A stretch of DNA of 64,000 nt from Lasiosphaeria ovina (lineage: Eukaryota > Ascomycota > Sordariomycetes > Sordariales > Lasiosphaeriaceae): NCBI GenBank assembly GCA_033439765.1, contig JAULSN010000006.1:3286001-3350000 (forward strand). Direction: 5' to 3'. Below, piece after piece: positions 1-20,952 of the stretch. The position numbers were made by a program, and so were the translations under genes. Numbering within the stretch: position 1 is the stretch's first letter; every line of letters starts with the position of its first letter. The notes beneath the pieces were generated by a model that saw only the letters and a program-made list of their open reading frames with translations, searched no databases and was not told where the DNA came from.

Positions 1-191
1 GAGCAACGGCACTTCTCCGGCTCTAAACCTGGTCGAAATTCGACTTCCACCTCTTTCTCACAAAGCGCAATCATATCCCAGAGAGGCCAGTCGGGCTCCG
101 TAATGTGGCACTCTCGAACAGAGTAGATATAAGGCGATTGCGCTCGGGCATAAGGAATCGGATGCGGTTGAATATACCCTAATAGTAGCAT
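1..191 (-). CDS. Partial ORF at left edge, unknown function
   Basis: A 63-codon reading frame starts at an ATG (189-191), ten codons after a TAG, and stays open to the window edge. The translation (begins MLLLGYIQPHPIPYARAQ) has a balanced, protein-like composition but I recognise no domain. It may be the first exon of a gene continuing to the left, or chance. No function is proposed. Confidence 0.25.
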   Translation of the reverse strand, partial: MLLLGYIQPHPIPYARAQSPYIYSVRECHITEPDWPLWDMIALCEKEVEVEFRPGLEPEKCRC

Positions 192-539
192 GGCGGGGCA
201 CTGTCCTTTCCGTTGATGCTAGGCTAGTATATCTAAGCTTTCTAGCACTTTCGGATTTCTCTTTCGGTCAGACTTCGTTTCTTGGCGTAAAGCTTCTGGC
301 GACGGGAAGTTGAGTCCGTATCTGGCCGTCCCCGTAAAGCAGCGAGTTCCTTCTCTATATTAACGAACTCGGGGCTATTTTGGAATTCTTCTTGTTTTCT
401 GCCGGGAGGGACTGCCATAGCTGTGGGTTGCGTACAAGAGTTAAGCTGCGAAAGAGATTGTTGACGATACTGCGCACCTTAAGACCGAAATAGCTGCCCT
501 GGCCGTCTATACCGCTATTGTTGGGCTGATAATAATTAT
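192..539. other. Intergenic, no gene seen
   Basis: Stop-rich in all frames. The only curiosity is a 50-codon stretch (about 447-598, plus strand) that encodes a hydrophobic helix but has no start codon. Confidence 0.4.
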
Positions 540-848
540 TGTAAGTATTGGGATCTTTCTAGCCTACATGTTTCATTCTCTAGGCAATGGCAAATAGCCG
601 GTCTTTGAGAATGAGTTAATTTATTAAAGTTAGACCCGAAAGATCCTGCTAAATGCAGTCGCCGTTTCCATCTTTCCCGGTGTGCCTCTAGCGGACATGC
701 TCTTAAAGAAGGGAAAATTGCGGACGCTTTTCTTCCATTGCAAGTAGAGCATCTCTCCCTCCGGCGATTGTATGGCGAAGACGTCCTCAATGGTTTCGTT
801 GTCTCTAAACGCCTTTGTCTCAATGAGAATAGCCAGTATCGGCAGCAT
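540..848 (-). pseudogene. DUF3435 (Starship captain-type tyrosine recombinase) relic
   Basis: The frame at 848-630 reads as the middle of a DUF3435/C2H2-finger fungal protein: an Ala/Leu-rich helix ending in ETKAF, then a hydrophobic strand followed by LQWK, then FFKSMSARG, matching the family's pattern of 'LALA..AF', 'L.W..', 'P.FR....G'. A stop lies upstream at the expected N-terminal side. The downstream match (KTGYLPLP, cf. the family's R.G...GY) is in another frame, so the copy is frameshifted and truncated. DUF3435 proteins include the captain recombinases of Starship giant elements and many relatives that are not captains. The family call is from memory of the motif spacing, so it is moderate only. 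Confidence 0.42.
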
Positions 849-1342
849 CAGATATTGCTTGAGTGGTGGCTACGAATAGCCGCGACTTCCTCCACAGTCG
901 TCCTCAGTCTCTTCATATGTTCGCTTCTCGTGGCGTCTGGAGGGTCGATCGCGTTCTGCTGGGTGGCGGTGGCGTACTCGTTACCCTTTGGATATTATCC
1001 CCTAGTAAGTTCCTACCGGATTAGGTACTGAGGCAACAATAAATCTACAGACTTGTTGCCTGACGTGTCAATTAGAGGAGTTGGTCTGGCTTTAGGTCAG
1101 TTTCCAGCGGTTAAGACCGGAAAGCCAGCAAGGGGGGTAGGGGGCGTAATGATGACTGGAAATTTAGACGGATGATCAGTGCGTATTGAGTTCGTAGTCA
1201 AGCAACATCTACCGCCTCACGATACCATCGCTTCTCGCTCTACTATGTCAACGGTTCATCTATGCCAACTCCTATCTAGCGGCATGTTTAGGAGTCAGCA
1301 CACGCCAGTGAAATAAATAAATGTAAACTAACATTTGCCATA
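849..1342. other. Intergenic downstream of the PKS
   Basis: No convincing coding frame. It contains the 3' flank of the polyketide synthase gene. Confidence 0.4.
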
Positions 1343-10740
<9,398 letters not shown>

Positions 10741-12810
10741 GGCCTGTTGGAGACTTTGAGGTCGTTCACGGTTATACTTTTAGTATCTAGCGGGCATGTT
10801 CCGCATGTGCATCTCGATATCTGATCACAGAAGTTGGCACTGACAAAGTGCCAATGTGCTTTATCTACTTCATGCTTGTGGCAAAAGAATGAGGGTACCG
10901 TCCACCTTGACTGCCTAGTTGTAAAGTGGGGGGTCAAGGAAAAAAAAAATCAATTTTGCAAATGTCAGAAATCAATGCTTGTAACCCTACCAGTGAATCC
11001 GATAAGGTAGCTTACCTTTTGCCTTGCAAATAGTTTTTGCCTTGCAAATAGTTTTGCCTTGCAAAATAGCTTTGTACAGTACCATGGGTGGTACGGGGTA
11101 AGAATGTGATTGATGACGGACGCAGTGACGCACCCAGCCACATCCAGCCAGGCCCGAAGCGAGACAAGCGGAGATCAGTTCGGCAGAAGACGAAAGCTAA
11201 TACCACGCAAAAGGGCTGAGTGTGACGACGACAACATGTGGGTTGGGAATCATGTTTGGGTGCGCCTAGAGGTCCAAGCGTCCCGTCTGATCTAGAGTAC
11301 CTTGAATTAGTTCTCCAGCCTTGCTGGGCGCACCCACCCCAGATTCCCATGATACCCACCTGTAGGGAGGTGCCACGCATCTGATTGCAGTTGACATCCA
11401 ACGGCACCATTTTAGTACCGATGGAAATCAGGTATTTCGCAACTAGCTACCAGGCTAAAATGGGAAATCCTTTCCGAGCAGTTAACTTGTCAGATGCCCT
11501 GAAAACGTCATTTCCGGGGTTTCTCGATTTGGCGGATTCGTCGTTGCTGAGTATGCCACTAAAAGGCAGTCAGAGGCAGTCGGAACAGAGAGCAATCTCA
11601 ACCCCTGAATTTGGCTGTGAGATGGACCCGAGTAATGGACATGACCCAAACCAATAGCGCTCGGTCAATATAAGCAACTCGGTGATCTCTTGAGGCTAAA
11701 TGTAGCGCCAGTCACTAACGGCAGAGCCATCTTACCATATACGGAACGTGCAAAAAGGCCCCGATGCCAACTGCCGTGGACCCAAAGGTGAGTGCCTGAG
11801 GATTTCGGTGGGTGCGCCTAACAAGGCTCTGAGGCAAGGTAGGTAGATTTAACACCAGAACGGCATCGGCATCTGGTTTGCAAAAGCCGAAGCCTTCATC
11901 GAAACGTCATGCAATCGGGCGGCGCAACTTCGGACCATTTTAGTTGCTTCCGTTGAGCGAACTTGGGGGCGGTTACTGTTGTGTACGCACTCACGCATAC
12001 CATGGTAAGAAAGACAGACGTGCTTGGAGTCAGCACATGCGGGTTTGGGAAAGACTTTCGCCTACACGCCGACGCGGCTTTGTAGGGAGGGTTGCAGCGC
12101 TGTTCGGTTCGTCTTGGCCATTGGCCGTGGGCCTCCCACGTGCATCTTGTAACACCACCCCCCTCAGCTTTTGCTTAGCGATGAGCGCCGTCAGGCCGTG
12201 CTGTGCCGCTCTTGAGTATACAATGTTTGGGTACTGCCCGGATGCGGGTCCTTTGGGTCCTCTACGCAGGACTCTCGATAATCATTTGTAATTGTTAACC
12301 GTGTTTGTACTACGCAGTATGTTCTCAATGCAGAAGGTATCTTCATTTCAGCGGCGCAGCACAGATTTGCGTGTCTTGACGTGCAGAATGTCTTTCAGCG
12401 TTGCCTTGGGAGAGACGTTGGGAGAGAGTTGAACTCCGAGTTCAAAAGAGGGTATGCAGGCTCGCCGTCCTCAGCTACCAACTCACTCAACGCAAGGCAC
12501 TCGGGTGGCACAGGCGGCACTTCCCTGAGCGGAGGTCGAGGTGGCAAAACTGAGGGAGAAAGTAAAACATGATGGGCTAGCCTCAAAAGTCTCTAGTTGT
12601 CACCAGTCCTCTCACAATTTACCACTCCAGCAACAATCACGCCTTTTTCTTTCTCGGGTGTCCAAAAGTTGGCGTGGCGACCAATCTTTGCAACTACACT
12701 TGAGCCGAAAATATCAGAAAGCGGAAAGTGCCGCTCTCCACTCCTTTTTATTCTTACCTTTCTTCCACGCTGGAGTCTCGGTGGGTCGGGGTACAGACCT
12801 CGGCGCAGTC
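10741..12810. other. Divergent intergenic region, PKS and membrane protein promoters
   Basis: About 2.1 kb separates the PKS start from the start of the Pth11-like gene, which is transcribed the other way, so both promoters should lie here. No real coding frame is seen. It contains a three-copy short tandem repeat 0.3 kb upstream of the PKS start and an A-tract near 10940. Confidence 0.5.
11021..11073. repeat. 17-18 bp tandem repeat, three copies
   Basis: Units GCCTTGCAAATAGTTTTT (11021-11038), GCCTTGCAAATAGTTTT (11039-11055) and GCCTTGCAAAATAGCTTT (11056-11073) follow head to tail in the region upstream of the PKS. They could be clustered regulator sites, but this is inference. Confidence 0.85.
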
Positions 12811-14232
12811 ATGGCGTTCAATGTCTTCGACGATGGGGCGGACGGTGCCACATTTGTCCTATGTATCGTGCTAACGCCGATATGCATCGGACTCACCTCG
12901 CTCCGTTTCATCATGGCATGGCGCAGGGGCAGACCGATTCGCCTGGAAGACTGGCTCGCCCTTGCAGCCCTGTTCTTCTACCTGTTATGGGTGATTTTCG
13001 CCCTCGCCGGTGAGGATGACTTCATATTTCCCACGGCTGGCCTCTGACGTCTTTCATTGGGATGCCCACGTTTGAACCACGCACCACTGACCCGTGTTTG
13101 CGCTTTCAGCCGTTATTATAGAGAATGGGAGGTCTGTCTTGCAGCTCGGCCAGCTTCCACCAGACATTACTAGAGGCATTCTCATCGTATGTTACCAGCC
13201 GCCGTATCCTCCTTGCTCTCTCGCTAGCCTTTCTACGTGCTTACCAGGCAAGCCATTCAGAGCGGATACGTGGTCAACACCATGTACGTTCCACAGCAGA
13301 CCACGGCCAAACTAAGCCTCTTGGTGCTCTATCATCGCCACTTCTCCGTCGATCAGACATTCAACCGGTTGGCGTGGGCCGTAGGCATTGTGCAAGTCCT
13401 CTGGGCCATCCCATCGTGGGCCATCCGTTGGGCGAACTGCTCGCCGCCTCAAAAGCTCTGGTATCCCAAGACGCCCGGGTCATGCATCAACTCGCAAGTT
13501 TTGGTTGCTGCAGGCGAGCCAATCAACGCACTGATCGACTTCATCATGGTCGGTATGGCCATATACATAGTCCGACAGCTCAAAATCAAACGCGCAGACA
13601 AGTGGAAACTTGGTATTCTTTTTAGCTTGGGTAGCGTGTAAGTCCAAAGGCTGCTGTCCTAGAGCAAGTTCTCTCCCTCCCCATTGAGGCTAACGGTTCC
13701 TTCCAGCTCTGCAGTGGTCGGCATCATCAGAATAGGTGTTGCGTACGGAAAAATCGGTAAGTACCCCTAGAGTATAATAACCCTCGCGACCACAGTTTCT
13801 CAGGTGCTGACCGGGCCAATTTTTAATTTTTTTTTAGAAATAAACAACATCGACCTCACCTGGCTCATTGCCCAGATGGGCACCAGCTGCATCTGTTGCA
13901 GCGTGCCTATCTACAGGGGGCTCATGCCCCAGTTCGTCAAAGACTTCTTTTCGCTCATCACTATTCCGTCGACGCTGTTCTCCCGCAGCGGCAGCACTCC
14001 CAAAAACTCGGGCAAGGGAGTGGGCGATAACCCGCCCACCATTGGCCAAAACCCCAGCAGAAGGAATCTGCGGGGGAGAGACGATTGGGTGAATCTAGAC
14101 GAGACTGGCCCTTCACAGAAGTGGGAAACCGCTTCCTGGCAAGAGAGGGAGAGTGCGAGAAGTGGGTCGCAAGAGGGTTTGACCGTTCCAATGAAGCCCG
14201 CGAAGGTGCATAGGATCGGTGATATTGTCTGA
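12811..14232 (+). CDS. Pth11/rhodopsin-domain-like integral membrane protein
   Basis: Five exons (12811-13009, 13110-13186, 13261-13637, 13707-13756, 13838-14232), all with GT-AG borders and matching phases, give 365 aa. The protein has a series of hydrophobic helices (FVLCIVLTPICIGLTSLRFI, LALAALFFYLLWVIFAL, then further ones in exons 3-5) and the sequence RRGRPIRLEDW typical of the fungal rhodopsin-like/PTH11-type family, followed by a polar Ser/Asn-rich tail. The family are plasma-membrane proteins, some of them receptors such as Magnaporthe Pth11. The gene lies between the PKS and the methyltransferase, so it is inside the cluster by position. A role in sensing or product handling is only a guess. 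Confidence 0.8.
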
Positions 14233-15041
14233 ATGCTGGAGAGGATCTCTTGTTGGCTCAGGTTTCCTGTTTGAAACGGAGGAAAAATATTATTGCGGGG
14301 AGCCTGATTTCCATTTGTTCCGGTACCTAGGTTGGCAGTTCCCTTACTCATGGCTTGCGCTTTTTGATAGAGGCGAGTAGCAGGCCTAATTAGTGCTCTA
14401 AGCTACGTACTTAGGTCGAAGTAGGCTTGGGTCATGCATTTTTCCTGGAAATCGTGTTGGTATTACACGTCAAATTCCAATATAAAGAATCCGAGGCGAT
14501 CGATTGCACAAATGTTTTGACGTTGTTAGATTGAGTGCACTGTGCGCGCGCCAACATGGGCCTTGAAGGTGGGCCGACAGAACGCTAAGTGTGCTAGCGT
14601 GCGGGAACTAGTGCACAGCCCCTGTTAGCGGCGATCGTACATGTACATGTACAGTACAGGTCAGAATCTGGTGACAGGGGCACCAGGCCGCACCGATTGC
14701 ATACTACATAGTACGCAGTACTCAAACTGGGGACCACCCTGCTTTGCCTATTTCCGCAGGTAGCAATGGTATGCGACTTCACATGGGAGAGCAAAGATAA
14801 TGTGCTGCCCGCATCCAAGGCGCAGCCAACGACGTGGCCCGTGCGAAAGGTCCGCAAGAGCCGCGCGAGGAAGCGATAAATACAGCAGCTGCCAGCGCTT
14901 AGGTTCCTTCCTCTCTGTCTACCTCCTTAGCAGCAAAGGTACACGAGAAAATAACTGTTCTCTTTATAATCCCTCTGCAAACTCTGTCAAATTCTGTCCT
15001 CTTGACACATTTCTGGACTCGCCAAGAAAACGCCTAAAGAA
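14233..15041. other. Intergenic
   Basis: No gene seen. It includes a TACATGTACATGTA palindrome near 14638-14652 and the presumed promoter of the methyltransferase gene. Confidence 0.4.
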
Positions 15042-16206
15042 ATGGCTCAAGACGGTCCCGCAAGCATGAACCTCCCCAAGGTCGCAGTGGACTGGGAGGA
15101 CACGCCGAAAGCTGCGTACAGCGTGTTCGAGAGCCGCACAGCCCAGAACTGCGCAGCCTACCTCCTTCCCGCCCTCCAATCGCTCAAGGACGCCAACCCA
15201 CGCGTGGCCCTCCTCGATGTCGGCGCAGGCCACGGCTCCATCTCAGCCACGCTGGCACGGCTCATCCCCGAGGGACACGTCACGGCCGTGGATATTAACC
15301 CAGATGTCATCCCGCGGGCCAAAGTTATCGCAGAATCCTACGGCGCGACCAATATCTCGTTCCAGGCTGGCGACATCCACAAGCTACCCTTTGAGGACAA
15401 CACATTTGACGTCGTCCATTGCCACCAGGTACCCAGATAAATGTCACCCCATAAAGAGAAACCGACTGGCTAGGCGAACATGAAACTGACAAGCCTGCCC
15501 CCGCCTAGGTCCTGGCCCATGGCAAGGACCAAGTAGGCGCCTTGCGGGAGATGCTACGAGTGACGAAGCCCGGCGGCCTGGTGGCTTCGCGAGAAGGGGA
15601 CATGGACTCGGAGATCTGGTGGCCGCAGACTCCAGGCATGCAGAAGGCCCATGAGTGCGTGACGGTTGTAATCCAATCTTGTGTACGGTGGTGTGGGGGG
15701 CCATTTCATCTACCGTCCCTGAGGCGCGCTAACCTAGCCCAACTTACCTACCTTTTTAAAAGTTATGCTCGCATGCTCATCACGGCGCACGGTGGAGGCG
15801 GATGTTCCTCCTCGGGAAGACAGCTCCTGTCGTGGGCCCTCGAGGCCGGGCCCAAGAGGAGCCAGATCACGCCGAGCTACTCGGTCTGGCACTTTACCGA
15901 AAAGGAGGACAAGGAGCGGTGGGGTAAGTACAGTACCTTATGCATGTCATCCGACGGCCCAGCCGCCATCATGAACGCAAACCGTTTTGACGCTAACCGA
16001 TTGTTTTCTTTCTTTCTTTTTTTTTTTGGCTTCTAGGCGGAGGAATGCTCAACGTGGCCCTCGCCGGACATGTTCGTGAGAGGGCGGTCAAGGCCGGGGT
16101 TAAGGAAGAAGATCTCGACGAAATGCGAGAGGCGTGGAAGGAATGGATAGAGAGAGACGACGCGACTCTGATCATGGTGCAGGGGGAAGTACTCATCCGG
16201 AAATAA
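15042..16206 (+). CDS. Class I SAM-dependent methyltransferase (UbiE/COQ5-like)
   Basis: Four exons (15042-15428, 15509-15654, 15763-15923, 16037-16206) join in phase to 287 aa. Motif I is LLDVGAGHGSIS (about residue 57), the acidic loop VTAVDIN follows, then GDIHKLPFEDNTFDVVHCHQ and LREMLRVTKPGG, the usual order of a Methyltransf_11/25 fold. The C-terminal part (EAWKEWI...GEVLIRK) resembles fungal UbiE-type enzymes of secondary metabolism. The substrate is unknown; O- or C-methylation of the released polyketide is an inference from position. Exon 2's end (GTGCGT) was chosen because it restores the frame and the helix before the GGGG loop; the third intron lies inside an otherwise open frame. 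Confidence 0.87.
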
Positions 16207-16311
16207 GCGATAATACGAGTATCGTCTTGCTCAAAGCGAATTATCCCTTCTAGGCTACAATCTGCCCTAGATAAATTGGCTGATGGTGTGTGTGCGTGAT
16301 ATGACGGGAGC

Positions 16312-17587
16312 CTAGAGTACGACCTTTACCACGAGCTTTTGCCCCCTGACTTGGTGCGTCTCCAGCAGTGACAAACCCTTGATGATGCCCCCCCACTGCC
16401 CCTCGATTTCGCGGATGGGGTGATTCTTGAGCCGCCCGGCATCCAACAGCTTCTGCAACTCGTCGGTCCAGCGGGCGCAGAGAGAGAACAGTACCGGGTT
16501 TGCATCGCGTGAGTAGGTCGCCGACCCCTTGTCGCCAAGGCGGACGGCACGGCCCAGTCCCTCGAAGCCCATGACCTCCTTGACGCGGACGGCACGCCGA
16601 GTGCGCCAGCTGTCGTGCACGCCCTCCAAGCAGGCGTACCGTCCGCCCGCCCGCGCGAGCGCGGCAAAGCAGGTGGCGACAGTCTCGGCCGTGGTGATGC
16701 AGTCGAGGGCGTGGCGGATGGGGGCGGCGGCCAGTGTCTTGAGGGACTGGACGCAGTTGGGGGACGAATACGCAACAGTGCCGGCTGCGCCGTACTCGGT
16801 GGCAACTGCCGCGGAGTGGGTCGAAGTTACGGCGATGGGCGCATATCCTGACCTAAAGCGAGAAGGCGGGGGGGGGGGTACTTTAGCTTGGGGGTGGTCC
16901 CCCTCCTGGCGGGGGTAAGGTAGCGAGGTTAGGTGCTTACAGCGACAGAAGCTGACACGCCACAGTTCCCGTTGCCGTGGCCCCGCCGTAGACTAGCACA
17001 GGCTCCCTTTCTTCTGCTGGTACCGGCTCGGAGGGGAAGCCCGGGAGAGCAAGGGCTTCTTGGTCCGACATGGCCAGTCCAGCCGTGGCCCAGCCTATTC
17101 CGCCCAACGCCGCCCCGCGCAGGTCGTCCCAGTCGTCGGGCACGCGAAGCAGCAAGCGGCTGTCGGCGACGACGAACTGGGCAAAGGCTCCCGTCGACGC
17201 GTCCGATTCGGCGTCGTCGTCGGCTTGCGAGTACGGAAAGACAGCCCCGCAGACTCGCGTCCCTCTGTCGTGCACTGCCTGGGCGCCCGCCTCGACGACT
17301 GTGCCGCAGAAGTCGCAGCCCATGGTTTTGCCTGGTGCGGGGAAGTTCCTCACCATTTTGAAGTCGGTTGGGTTCAGCGCAACAGCCCGCACCCCGACCA
17401 GTACGTCGTAGTCGGACGACAAGGCCGGCACCTCGGCAACGTGCGAGATGGTCAAGGGCGGCAGCACGTCTGGCAGCACGTCTTTCTTCGACTCTTTCTC
17501 ATCTTTCGACCTTCTTTCGTGAGACTGGATTATCGCCGTTTGCAGCAGTCGTGCTGCCATGTCGATGAATTTTGCTTGTGTGGGCAC
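16312..17587 (-). CDS. Trans-acting enoyl reductase (LovC/ApdC/Bet3-like MDR)
   Basis: Two exons (17587-16941 and 16852-16312, an 88-bp intron) encode 395 aa. The second Met (17560) would give 386 aa and is equally possible. The sequence carries the family pattern: VRAVALNPTDFKMV, MGCDFCGTVVEAG, the coenzyme site VYGGATATGTVACQLL (G-A-T-A-T-G in place of the usual GxGxxG), then GTVAYSSPNCVQSLK and the C-terminal PIREIEG. No zinc-binding residues are evident, as expected for this quinone oxidoreductase-like group. These enzymes reduce enoyl intermediates on HR-PKSs whose own ER is dead, which fits the PKS here. It is convergent with the methyltransferase gene, only 105 bp away. Confidence 0.92.
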
Positions 17588-18664
17588 TGGGCAGCCATGT
17601 TAGAGTGGTAGCAGCCCCCGTCGCGTCGGCATTTATATAAATGAAGGCGTAACGTTATACGCATGGGGGTTAGGATGAAGCCCCACGTCCCTGCAGCTCG
17701 CTGCGGCATCCTTCCCGCGCTTGTATGGCGGGGCACGTTTGCAGCCTTGTGGATCGGCAGACGGCAGTTCATAGACTAGACTGCGCCGGGTCTAGCGTCC
17801 TGGGACCCCCTGTGTGAAAACAGATGTTCTGTAATACACTGCCACAACCCAATGAGCGCATGTTGAATGCTCCAAAGCGGAGGTTTTTTCCGCTCATCCT
17901 TGATATTGATATTAATGAACTAACAAAAAGAAAGAATGAAGCCGATATCGCCGAATGGAAGGGACGGGTGCCTTTAGCGTCGGAAAAGGGCCGATCGAGC
18001 CCGGTCTCGTCGAATCCACGAAATAGATATCCATATAGCATGGTGCCTCAATCCGAGGTTCCTGGTGTGACAAAATCGCAATTTGCGCAATGGTGGTGAT
18101 ATCGGTGGTTGGCAACCTGGCTCGCCTGGAAGGCAGGACCGCTTGTGTAGGCGTACAGAACCTTCGGTCCTTTGCTTTCAGGCACTCTTTCGCGCCATAG
18201 TATTTGTTGCGCGCTGCGCCGCCCAGGCACCTTGGGTCCCAGTGCAATCATGCTACCGGTACGGGGGTAAGGTAGACACTAGAATAGACCGAAACCAAGT
18301 TCAAGCGTTAAGGCGGGAGGTCGTCCCGCCGATCCATAAACGAAACGCTTTCCTAAAATCACGAGTTTACTTGCTTTCCAGCAACCGGTCATGCACGGGG
18401 CGGCGTAAGCTGCATTAGGTCCCAGCGGTTCCATACAATGTGCCAACGAAATATGGACAGACGGGTTGCTATGTTATGCGAACGAATTTGCATCGCAATT
18501 TTTATGAATCCTCCCGAAGACTAGGCCCGATCTGGAACGTGCTAATATCCTTGCTACAAGGTTACAACGCAAAAACCTACTCAGCCCTACAGTTATCGTG
18601 TTAAGCAGCTTAGGACCTTACAGTTCTACTTCGTGACGGACTGCGTCAATGTTGCCGGATGGGC
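17588..18664. other. Intergenic between enoyl reductase and dehydrogenase genes
   Basis: About 1.1 kb without a recognisable gene. Long frames at 18083-18418 have no family-like sequence and are probably chance. Confidence 0.4.
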
Positions 18665-19804
18665 TTACAGGTACGCCTTGGCCTGTTCCTCGTTCCATTC
18701 CCAGAATTTCGCCGTGCCCCCTGTACCTCCTTCTGCCTCGGGCACGGTGGCTCGGGTAAGATCCTCCCGGAGCGGGTAAACCCGACCCCATGGAGCAACT
18801 AGAGCCATGTCAGCTTCTTCTCTCTGTGTCACGCGGCGGCTTTATGAGTGCTGATTCTGATTACTTACCCCAACTCAACGACCAGTCGGCCTTCCCGATT
18901 GCCACATCGGACGAGAAGGCAGCGTACAGCTCGGTATACGCGCACTTGACGGGAGACGTGCCAAGCAACGCGGCAACGAGCTTGATTATAGCCGATGAGT
19001 TGCGGAACAGTTCCGACTTGCCATTCCCGGGGTTGATGGGCACGCTGACGATGCCGTCGGCCTCGTGTCGGCGGGCGTACTCGACGCCGAGCGCCCAAAC
19101 GCCGGCCTTGCTTATCGAGTAGCGGTAATCCGCCGACGCAGGTTGGTGGAAGTCGAGGTTGTCGGTCGAGATGCCGATGGCTTTCTGGGCATGGATCTCC
19201 ATCGCAAACGAGGACAGCCACACTACGCGAACAGTGTTGGCGGGCTGCGACGCGGCAGTCGCGGCGAGGACCGGAGTCAGGAGCTTGGTAAAGAGAAAGG
19301 CGGCGACACAGTTCACGCCGATCGAAAGCTCGTAGCCCTGAACCGTCGTCGGTGGCGGTCTGGTGTCCCCAACCTTGACGCCGGCATTGTTAAAGAGGCA
19401 ATGCAGCGTCTGTTCTTGAGCGAGGAAGGTTTGTGCGGCCGCCTTGACCGTGGTAAGGTCGGCCTGGTCAATGTACAAAAAGATCAGAGACCCCGTCGAT
19501 TCGGGTGCGGCCTTCTGGATGTCGTCAATGGCCTTGCGAGCTTTCTCCTCGGAGCGAGCCCCGACGTAGACCTGTGGAATTTCGCGCGTGAGTAGACGTG
19601 TCCTGCCTTGCGTTGACCGAATGGCACGCGCTCGCAACAAACCTTGGCGTTCTTGGTGTACAGGAAGCGGGCCACCTCTTTTCCGATGCCTGTGTTTGCG
19701 CCTGTGACGATGTAGACTTTGCCTTGCAGATCTGGAAGATCCCGCTCGGTGAAGGCTGGATTAGGAGGGAAGAAATGACTCCAGGTGGACGACAAGGTAG
19801 GCAT
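18665..19804 (-). CDS. Short-chain dehydrogenase/reductase (retinol dehydrogenase-like)
   Basis: Three exons (19804-19643, 19571-18869, 18798-18665) give 332 aa. The NAD(P) motif is TGANTGIGKEVA near residue 35, followed by VYVGARSEEKARKAI (an Arg after the second strand suggests NADP(H)), then NNAGV, a catalytic serine region VWLSSF, and YSISK (Tyr and Lys). The C-terminus (WGRVYPLREDL...WEWNEEQ) matches fungal SDRs of the retinol dehydrogenase/WW-domain oxidoreductase-like group. It lies between the trans-ER and the oxidase and could interconvert a keto or aldehyde group and an alcohol on the polyketide. The exact step cannot be told. Confidence 0.9.
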
Positions 19805-20952
19805 GGTTGAGGAGAACTAGCGTGGAGGGGATGGGAGACAGAATCGCAAATTCCGGGTCGGTTGCAAGGAAAAAGCTCGGGAGGATAAGATAAGTGGGGA
19901 AGAGCTTTTGACGAGAAAGAATGCTCAGGCCCATTGATAACTGAAATGCGGTGACCTAGACAGGCAGCAGCCGGTTGGTTGCAACCCCGCGTCGGAAGCG
20001 TCGCATCAATACGGATAAGTGTGACGAAATAAACAGCAACACCCACCACTAGAGTAGCTACGAACCAGAAGATCTACACAGCCTCTGCACCTCTGTGCTT
20101 CGGCAGATCAGGTAATCTTAGCCCACTTCACCCGTAGGCCAAGCGCCCGTTGCTGCGAGCTTACCCTGGATGGACGGTAAGTCACAAACCCGCGGGACAC
20201 TGACCGGCCGGGGGGTGGTTGGGGGCGAGGCCCACTGCATTTTTCAAAACGAAGCAGTTTGGGGGCTAAAACTAGTTCTTTGTGAGGTCCTTTGTGCTAC
20301 GGTACATGAGCTGATAAGCCGTTCAAAGTTGCGACTCGAAAATTATATCTCCCAGATCTAAATGCTCCGTGGTTAGGTTGCGCTTAAAATATCACCTTCC
20401 TCGGTCACACGGCATAATCTTACACAGCCAGTAAGCAAGCGGCAGCGGACTGGCAATGTAAATCTCACGAGAAGCTTGCCTCTATCCGCTCCCCTTTTCT
20501 CTTGCCAACCAACAAATTCCAAACAGAGGTAATCGGGATCAGGTCGCTAGTTCTAAAGAAGTCATGCAGCGCCACAAACGGATACTATTTTTAACCGATG
20601 GGTTACACTGAAAAACAACAATAATGTGAGGTAATTAATGAACTATAGAATCTACATTATTGAGTGTTTAAAGAACCATGGCAAAGGAGCATCTCCACCA
20701 CTACCCCTCCCGGCTTCATTCCCCCATAGTTCAGTGTTCAGTCGTTCAGTCGGCCCTTACCGCTTGTAGGTATGTATAGCGGCATATGCGTGCCTACCTT
20801 ACTCATGTCTGCCTACTCGGGTCTGCTGCGTATTTGTGTTGGTCAGACTGGCACTGGGATGGTTTAGAATATGAACGCTCACATGCACCAGGACATCAGT
20901 ACGATCTAGCGCCCGACCTTGGTGGTTCTCCGAGTATCGATCCGAGACCAAC
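19805..20952. other. Divergent intergenic region, SDR and FAD oxidase promoters
   Basis: No gene is certain. A frame from 20786 begins with a signal-peptide-like MRAYLTHVCLLGSAAYLCWS and could be an alternative first exon of the oxidase, but no clear splice donor joins it. Confidence 0.4.

Noticed and set aside
447..598. Plus-strand frame with a helix (AALAVYTAIVGLIIIIVSIG) that might be a C-terminal membrane anchor exon
   Set aside because: It is preceded by a stop, has no ATG and no clear upstream exon; low-complexity AT-rich DNA can give such helices by chance.
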